Notes under the pieces: generated by a model | Seen by the model: only the letters and a program-made list of their open reading frames with translations | Database searches by the model: none | Told to the model about the DNA's origin: nothing | Shown: in pieces, positions 7,101 through 10,921 of the stretch | How the letters are laid out: each line of letters starts with the position of its first letter | Position numbering within the stretch: the first letter of the stretch is position 1 | Program-made: the position numbers and the translations under genes | Origin: Phoronis ovalis | Lineage: Eukaryota; Phoronida; Phoronidae | Reading direction: 5' to 3' | Length of the DNA stretch: 10,921 nucleotides | Assembly: GCA_028565635.1 (NCBI GenBank) | Contig: JAOXYB010058379.1 | Span: 1 to 10,921 of the forward strand

Positions 7101-9179
7101 TGCTTTAGTACTTTTTTCACCAAATCCCATTTTTTCTTTGCTGACACTTTCTTTTCCTTCATATCACCTCGGACATTCCTTACTTAACATACAAAAATAA
7201 TTATATGTTCCTTTTACACAACAGGCACTAAAAATATGACAAATGCTGAACAGATCTTGTATGCTTTTTAACTTTTACTTACACATTAGGCCATCTCGAA
7301 CATTCTCTTTGCCTCTTTCTTCGATATGTTTCAATCTACGTTCCTCAGCCCATTGTTGTCGATCCTTCAATAATCGACGAGACCTCAAGTACATTCTCCA
7401 TGGTGTAGCAGAAAAAATGGGAAACTTCAATAGGTTCAATGTAGTTCCTAATAGAAATAAAAAAGTCAATGTCATAATGGTACAAAAAACTTATAACAAA
7501 ATATTCACTACTATATAAAACAAAAATATTATTTTGTAAAGTTACAATTTTAAAATGGCTAAAAAAGTTAACAGTAATATACATTAGGTAATAGTAATAT
7601 ACAGTAATATAAGTACTTTATGTGTATTCAATATGCTGCTGACTTTATACCTCACCTGGCCACACAGAAGTTGTTGCCCTATGAATTAAGTCTCTGACAT
7701 CAGCCTTGCAGTAGTCAGATGCAAGAAGTGCATTATAAAGAGTAGACTTGCCGGCATTTGTACAGCCAACTACACACACATCACCTAAAATAAATAAATA
7801 AAGGTAATCTTAACAAAGTAACTATAGGATAAAATAACTTACAAGTCAACAGTCACTATGAACAACACCATATGTAGATGTTCGTCATAATGTAACAAAA
7901 GACAGCACGAAATGACATGCTTTAGCTCTTAAATTTTGTCATTTGAGCAATGAATTGCAAACTTGAGGTTTAGATAAAACTATTAATAAAGGTAATAATG
8001 ACAAGTTTAGTTATCTACAAGCCGATTCTTTCTTGGAGAAAGTGGAATACAATCAGGTTTTTTATAAATACTATAAATACTATATTTTTCCATAAATACT
8101 ATCCCTTTACAATATTACCTAGCATATCATCATACTATGGTACTTTAGTTACCTTTTCGGTTCCAGTCCTTCATGAGTTTTGTTATCAATTCTTCGATGC
8201 CATAGCCCGTCTTAGCACTAACTAAGCAGATGTGTTTTATATTTTTGCCTGTATTTAAATCTTGTTTACTAACAGCTTGTTCTACACTTGCTTTTATTCT
8301 TTGCAAATATCCATCTGCGTCTTTTGGAATCAGATCAATTTTATTCGCAACAATGAATATCGGATGCTTGTTACCAATTAATTTGAGCAATCGTTTATAA
8401 ATGCTATTTGGAAAGTCTGTTAAATCAACTACTACAATAACTAAAGCAAACATATCTTTAACTTTTGCAATGACATTATGGTAATCTTTTGCAGAAAGAG
8501 AGGCATTCAAAGCAACATTGTAGTGTGTCATAAGAAAACATCGCTGACATTCATACTTTTTTAAATTTTCTTTTGGAAACATATACTTTTTAAACTTTTC
8601 ACTTGACATGTAGCCAGGTATTCCAGGATTTTGACAATGAAGATTGGCTCCACAGCCAGGACAGGGAACATTACTTATTGGTTCATTTGGATCTGGTGTC
8701 CCACAATGCAAAGCTTGTTCTCTTTCTGCAGTGTCTTTTTTCGATAAAAGTCGATTTACTGAGGATAATTTTTTAATTTCAATATTATCTTCTTTAAAAT
8801 ATTTTTCTAATTGTTTTTCAATTTCAACTTCTAATGTTGACAGTTCATCTATTTCTTCCTTAACATAGGATTTTTTTATATTAGAATGAAGTAAATCAGT
8901 GTCATCCTGGTTGACATTAAACATTGCTGAAATGCTTTTGTTCGTGGGTTCCTTATTCATATACATTTCAGCATACAAGGGTACATATTTAACGGTTTTC
9001 CTAGAGCGCCATTGTAATTCTCGTTTTCTTTTCTTAAAATGTTGTTGCTGTTTTCTAAATAGGTTGTAATTCTCATCATCGACATCAAGCATGACTTCTG
9101 TGTATACTGCATATTTTCTTTTAATCAAGCCTGTGGTATGTACTTGTAGAACCTCAGATAACAGCCATTTACGGCGTAA
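3998..9179 (-). CDS. NOA1: NOA1, mitochondrial circularly permuted GTPase (YqeH family), 8 exons, 5' end incomplete
   Basis: NOA1 is a mitochondrial GTPase needed for mitoribosome assembly and translation; bacterial YqeH does the matching job for the 30S subunit. Eight exons join with consistent phases: 9179-8153, 7784-7656, 7447-7283, 6759-6548, 6255-6124, 5710-5591, 5004-4887, 4173-3998. The total is 2079 bases, 692 residues plus stop, close to the about 698 of human NOA1. Counting from 9179: basic leader 1-29, charged coiled segment about 30-150, zinc-binding cysteines 173, 176, 182, 211 and 214, G4 NKID 279-282, G5 SAK 321-323, G1 349-357, G2 PGTT 385-388, G3 DTPG 502-505, then the family's C-terminal domain. 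All expected GTPase residues are present and no exon carries a break, so it looks functional. Only the start codon is missing: the first in-frame ATG is codon 30 (9090-9092), after the likely targeting sequence. Confidence 0.95.
4174..4886 (-). other. NOA1 intron 7 (713 bp)
   Basis: GT-AG intron on the minus strand, phase 1. AT-rich, with no nested gene, hidden exon or repeat with defined ends that I can see. Confidence 0.85.
4887..5004 (-). CDS. NOA1: NOA1 exon G: C-terminal domain, late part
   Basis: Encodes [20 protein letters not shown] and [19 protein letters not shown]. The pattern G-x-x-E-R-x-x-x-F-P-x-L-V, and the stretch A-A-D-I-x-x-S-S-A-G before W-V-S-V, match family landmarks closely. 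Acceptor TTTTTTAATAG|GTACCT, donor CAGCAG|GTAAAA. It ends in phase 1 inside a Gly codon. Confidence 0.92.
5005..5590 (-). other. NOA1 intron 6 (586 bp)
   Basis: GT-AG intron, phase 0. It holds an imperfect AT-rich inverted repeat (TATATAA/TTATATA near 5310-5330) and a short CTG run beside it. A weak box C/D-like pair was rejected as a snoRNA. Confidence 0.85.
5591..5710 (-). CDS. NOA1: NOA1 exon F: C-terminal domain, middle part
   Basis: Forty codons, [20 protein letters not shown] through [15 protein letters not shown]. This corresponds to the family segment with a beta strand (F-x-V-x-x-S-x-x-L-P-x) followed by a helix that reads D-x-x-Y-x-x-H in human; here it is [13 protein letters not shown]. 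Acceptor TTTTCCAG|GGGCCT, donor TTAGTG|GTGAGT. Phase 0 at both ends. Conservation is weaker than in the G domain, but frame, position and splice sites fit. Confidence 0.88.
5711..6123 (-). other. NOA1 intron 5 (413 bp)
   Basis: GT-AG intron, phase 0, AT-rich. Nothing else recognised. Confidence 0.85.
6124..6255 (-). CDS. NOA1: NOA1 exon E: start of the C-terminal domain
   Basis: Forty-four codons from [20 protein letters not shown] to [18 protein letters not shown]-x-E-E and the F-I-G-G-L-G-R-I-D strand match the segment that follows the G domain in NOA1/YqeH proteins. Acceptor GTGCATAG|GTTATC, donor TTGAG|GTATGT. Both ends are phase 0. Confidence 0.92.
6256..6547 (-). other. NOA1 intron 4 (292 bp)
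   Basis: GT-AG intron, phase 0. Nothing else recognised. Confidence 0.85.
6548..6759 (-). CDS. NOA1: NOA1 exon D: variable acidic loop and switch II (G3)
   Basis: Encodes [16 protein letters not shown], an acidic stretch rich in Glu and Asp, and then [18 protein letters not shown] (residues 502-505) is the G3 motif, whose Asp coordinates Mg2+ through water and whose Gly contacts the gamma phosphate. The acceptor TCTTTTACAG|ATAATG is strong and the donor reads AACAG|GTAAAT. It ends in phase 0. Length and order fit animal NOA1, where this region between the charged insert and G3 is poorly conserved. Confidence 0.93.
6760..7282 (-). other. NOA1 intron 3 (523 bp)
   Basis: GT-AG intron, phase 1, with a strong donor (GTAAGT) and acceptor (TCTTTTACAG). 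No further feature seen. Confidence 0.85.
7283..7447 (-). CDS. NOA1: NOA1 exon C: switch I (G2) and charged insert
   Basis: The exon starts inside the Gly codon of PGTT (residues 385-388), whose Thr is the G2 residue contacting Mg2+; TLNLLKFPI follows as in the family. The rest is a strongly charged, probably helical insert rich in Arg, Glu and Lys ([17 protein letters not shown]), placed between G2 and G3 as in other animal NOA1 proteins. The acceptor is TTTCTATTAG|GAACTACA, and the donor ATGT|GTAAGT at 7282 is an excellent match. The last base combines with the next exon to give a Tyr codon (phase 1). Confidence 0.92.
7448..7655 (-). other. NOA1 intron 2 (208 bp) with a short tandem repeat
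   Basis: GT-AG intron, phase 1. About 7573-7612 carries a degenerate tandem repeat of AGTAATATAC (starts near 7573, 7593 and 7603). Confidence 0.8.
7656..7784 (-). CDS. NOA1: NOA1 exon B: P-loop (G1)
   Basis: The acceptor TTATTTTAG|GTGATG and donor CCAG|GTGAGG are both good. The exon encodes [20 protein letters not shown], where GCTNAGKST (residues 349-357) is the NOA1/YqeH-type P-loop that binds the GTP phosphates, with Lys355 and Ser356 the key residues. [20 protein letters not shown] follows, as in animal NOA1 proteins. Both flanking introns are phase 1, and the intron before it lies exactly between the G4-G5 half and the G1-G3 half of the permuted GTPase. Confidence 0.95.
7785..8152 (-). 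other. NOA1 intron 1 (368 bp) with a short tandem repeat
   Basis: GT-AG intron, phase 1. About 8061-8102 holds three copies of ATAAATACTAT. A box C/D-like pair near 8130 was considered and rejected. Confidence 0.8.
8153..9179 (-). CDS. NOA1: NOA1 exon A: targeting region, zinc-binding region, G4 and G5
   Basis: The frame is open from 9179, just after TAG at 9182-9180, which doubles as a 3' splice site (TTTTTTATTTTAACATCTTTAG). Residues 1-29 are basic and weakly amphipathic ([18 protein letters not shown]), as expected of a mitochondrial presequence, but contain no Met. Lys/Glu/Gln-rich sequence follows. CPGCG...HC (residues 173-182) and CQRC (211-214) form the zinc-binding motif, VVVDLTDFP is the family strand before G4, [11 protein letters not shown] carries G4 and LVSAKTGYG carries G5. 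The donor at 8152 reads AAAG|GTAACT and splits the Gly codon of G-D-V (phase 1). Starting instead at codon 30 would drop the leader and leave an acidic N-terminus, which I think unlikely. Confidence 0.9.
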
Positions 9180-10039
9180 CTAAAGATGTTAAAATAAAAA
9201 AACATTACCCACATTATAATATACAGTTATATAGAACTATTTATAAATTTAATTATTAAGGCCAAAGGACGACTGGAATAATAGGACAAAGCTACGTCCT
9301 CTTACTATGATCTCTGTCGCTGCCCACTGTATACTACTATTAATACCATATATGATAATTTTCACACCTGCTTACAGCAGTGCTATAAGTATATAATCCA
9401 TTTTGAATAGCATGGATTCCATTTACCTGATACCCTTTTTAAAAAGTATCATACCCATCATGATAAAGTGTCTCAAACAAAAAACCGAGAATGGATTTGA
9501 ATCATGTCCCCCACGGATTTAAAAGTTAATAGGTGTGTTTACTTTCTTGCAACTTTCATTTTCTGAGTACTCCTCGTTTGTGAATTAGTCAGGATTATGT
9601 ACAGAAGAACCCTTATATTTCGCGTGTCTGACCGTAACAACAGAGTGATCAATATTTTTGATTTGTTTATGAAATTAACCAAAAACAGTTCAAATGAAAT
9701 TTTACTTTTGGTTTTTCAAATATAAAACTTCGTTATTATAACCAGATATTTTAATTCTGACTTTACTCTTTCAATAATCACAATGAACATGTACTTGGCC
9801 TTCAATATGTCCAGTCTTTGATATCAACGCCCTTGATCATTCAAACATGTGAATCTTTCAGCTTCTGTCTATTCCTAGACTATTCCGCTTCTTATACCAC
9901 CATATCTAGATAACTTAATCAAAGCTTCAACAGCACATCAGCATAAAATCCAAAATGCACTCTTGAAGGTTCGTTCATCCATTGTATGGTGTTATGCTAT
10001 TGCTCATGCGTGAAGGCTATTTGAACTTTGGCTGGTTTG
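9180..10039 (-). promoter_or_regulatory. NOA1 upstream region; probably holds a leader exon and the promoter, not resolved
   Basis: The 3' splice site at 9181-9180 implies at least one exon further upstream. Minus-strand donors such as ATCAG|GTAAAT (9426) and CTGCT|GTAAGC (9375) have ATGs nearby, but their phases do not fit the frame at 9179. A small CpG cluster at about 9573-9632, with ATATAAGG beside it, could mark the transcription start; ATGAAAGTTGCAAGAAA just downstream ends at a possible donor (GTAAAC) but again in the wrong phase. None of these is proven. No other gene is visible. Confidence 0.3.
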
Positions 10040-10108
10040 AGATATGAGGTGGCCAGGACCCTACGGACCCCGTAGGCTGTCCATAGTAGGGTCATGCTTG
10101 CAGGACTA
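10040..10108 (-). repeat. Left inverted hairpin unit
   Basis: On the minus strand it begins TAGTCCTGCAAGCATGACCC, identical for 20 bases to the right unit, and then follows it with small indels to CTCATATCT. It can fold on itself: GACCCTAC (10057-10064) pairs with GTAGGGTC (10086-10093), or alternatively CCTACGG (10060-10066) with CCGTAGG (10070-10076). It shares the TAGTCCT...ATGACCCTACTAT...CCTACGG layout with the palindrome at 231-310. Confidence 0.75.
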
Positions 10109-10306
10109 TAAGTAACCTAGCTTGGGCACTATTGCCGAGTCCTAGAACTAAAATTTATAATTTTGAAAATATAAAGACAGAAATTCCGTCCTAAACATTT
10201 CCTGAAAATTTCATGTTATTTAGTCAACAACTCATAAACTTATTCGATATTATGTAAGCAAGGTTGTTTGTAGGTTTCCTTGCACCGTGTTACCTATTTA
10301 GGTATC
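10109..10306. other. AT-rich spacer between left unit and CCCGGG element
   Basis: No coding frame of interest. CTAGCTTGGGCACT and GAGTCCTAG (10116-10145) echo words seen around the palindrome at 221-240, perhaps a decayed fragment of the same family. A 6-base inverted repeat, GCAAGG/CCTTGC, lies at about 10258-10282. Confidence 0.3.
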
Positions 10307-10754
10307 AGGTAAATCCCGGGGGTACTCAAGGGATTGTTTTTGGCGGGGTTTGCAGTCCAGTTGAAAACTTAGGATTTGGATTGTATACTGCTTCTTACAG
10401 TTACTGTACATATTTTTTGGATTGCTACCATAGATATTCAAAAATTTAGATTGCTACCCACTGCTTACAGCACAAAATTTGGATTAATTTTAGGTTCAAA
10501 CCATTTAAAAATGTATCCATAAATAAATTTTGGGATTTGATTTGTATCAGTCAGTTTGCGTAAAAATGGATTGCTGCTCGAATATTTTAAAATTTTGGAT
10601 TGCTACTCTTATATATCACAAAATTTGGGTTGCTACTCTAAAATTTCAAAAAAATTGGATTGGGTTTGCTATCACAAATTAAAATTTTGGATTGGCTTGG
10701 GCAGTACATACCTGTAGTCAAAAAACCTTGAGTACCCCCGGGATCGAGGTAAAT
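10307..10754 (+). mobile_element. CCCGGG-ended non-autonomous element, copy 2, with 8-bp target duplication
   Basis: The element spans 10315-10742, from CCCGGGGGTACTCAAGG to CCTTGAGTACCCCCGGG, terminal inverted repeats that match perfectly over 17 bases. AGGTAAAT (10307-10314) directly precedes it and recurs at 10747-10754, four bases (ATCG) after the right end. The interior matches copy 1 along its length, including the TTTGGATTGCTACC-type repeats and the TAGTCAAAAAAC stretch near the right end, with scattered substitutions and small indels. It has no coding capacity. Different target sequences for the two copies show independent insertions rather than a segmental duplication. Confidence 0.82.
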
Positions 10755-10847
10755 CTATTTAGTGATAGTCTATAATTTATATCCTTTCGAGTTGTACTCA
10801 CAGTGCATGAATATATAGGGTTAAAACATGAGGGGGTAGCTAGGGTG

Positions 10848-10921
10848 TAGTCCTGCAAGCATGACCCTTACTTATGGACAGCCTACAGCTTGTCCGTAAG
10901 GGTCATGGCCGGCTCATATCT
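10848..10921 (+). repeat. Right inverted hairpin unit, cut by the window end
   Basis: Starts TAGTCCTGCAAGCATGACCC and contains an 11-bp perfect stem, ATGACCCTTAC (10861-10871) with GTAAGGGTCAT (10896-10906), with a GGACA/TGTCC pair inside. It continues GGCC...CTCATATCT to the last base, matching the left unit in inverted orientation. Whether it continues beyond the window is unknown. Confidence 0.75.

Larger units (their letters stand above)
10040..10921. mobile_element. Segment bounded by inverted hairpin units; possible fold-back element, runs off the window
   Basis: The left unit (10040-10108) and right unit (10848-10921) are inverted copies of one another over about 70 bases, giving a segment of at least 882 bp. 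The ends read AGATATGAG...GGCC on the left and GGCC...CTCATATCT on the right. About 200 bp of AT-rich DNA, the CCCGGG-ended element copy 2 and another 90 bp lie between them. This could be one fold-back transposon later invaded by the CCCGGG element, or two independent short insertions in opposite orientation. The window ends exactly in the right unit, so no target duplication can be tested. Confidence 0.45.

Noticed and set aside
7345-7584. Open frames overlapping NOA1 exon C in other frames and on the plus strand
   Set aside because: They are shadows of the real exon and its AT-rich intron flanks.
8051-8140. Box C/D snoRNA-like pair (ATGATGA and CTGA) in NOA1 intron 1
   Set aside because: The flanks of the two boxes are not complementary, the interior is a simple tandem repeat, and the boxes are common words in AT-rich DNA.
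9264-9300. AGGACG/CGTCCT inverted repeat upstream of NOA1
   Set aside because: Only six base pairs with a loop of over 20 bases and no flanking duplication, so chance is likely.
9427-9461. Leader exon ending ATCAG|GTAAAT with in-frame ATGs
   Set aside because: Good donor, but it ends in phase 2 whereas the frame at 9179 needs phase 0. Joining it to a later AG at about 9117 is possible in frame but that acceptor is poor.
9485-9540. tRNA-like 3' end on the minus strand (GATTCAAATCC followed by a T run)
   Set aside because: The bases beside the TTCAAAT loop do not form a 5-bp T stem, and no acceptor stem, D arm or anticodon arm can be built upstream.
10264-10449. 61-codon open frame in CCCGGG element copy 2 and the similar frame in copy 1
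   Set aside because: The frames do not align between the two copies and contain no domain; the element is non-coding.

Overview
The window looks like nuclear DNA from an invertebrate animal. It is AT-rich, and its one clear gene is broken by seven GT-AG introns with animal-type splice sites. It also carries the 3' end of a non-LTR retrotransposon and several short DNA-transposon-like repeats. I cannot name the species. I see no bacterial operon, CRISPR array, rRNA or tRNA.

Centre (3998-9179, minus strand): a nearly complete gene for NOA1, the mitochondrial member of the YqeH/NOA1 family of circularly permuted GTPases involved in mitochondrial ribosome assembly. Eight coding exons join in frame, with all splice phases agreeing, to 692 sense codons plus a stop. 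The GTPase motifs appear in the permuted order G4 (NKID), G5 (SAK), G1 (GCTNAGKST), G2 (PGTT), G3 (DTPG), after a Cys-rich zinc-binding region. The ATG is not resolved: the first recognised exon opens straight after a 3' splice site with a basic, presequence-like stretch, so a short leader exon probably lies upstream. The nearest canonical poly(A) signal is at 3596-3601.

Left end (1-434): a dead 3' fragment of a CR1/L2/Jockey-like non-LTR retrotransposon on the minus strand. It has a short tandem-repeat tail, one frameshift and the usual reverse transcriptase C-terminal motifs. A perfect 80-bp palindrome flanked by a 9-bp target-site duplication has inserted into it. Positions 640-853 hold a CpG-dense patch with a 41-codon ORF of unknown meaning. 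From 854 to 3997 I see mainly AT-rich intergenic DNA, C-rich low-complexity blocks and one 417-bp CCCGGG-ended element with an 8-bp target duplication.

Right end (9180-10921): the NOA1 upstream region, then a segment bounded by two inverted copies of a roughly 70-bp hairpin-forming unit related to the left-end palindrome. Between them sits a second copy of the CCCGGG-ended element, again with an 8-bp target duplication. The window stops at the right copy, so the outer boundary is unknown.

There is one gene and no multi-gene system. The least familiar material is the two small repeat families, which share the window and nest in or around older elements.
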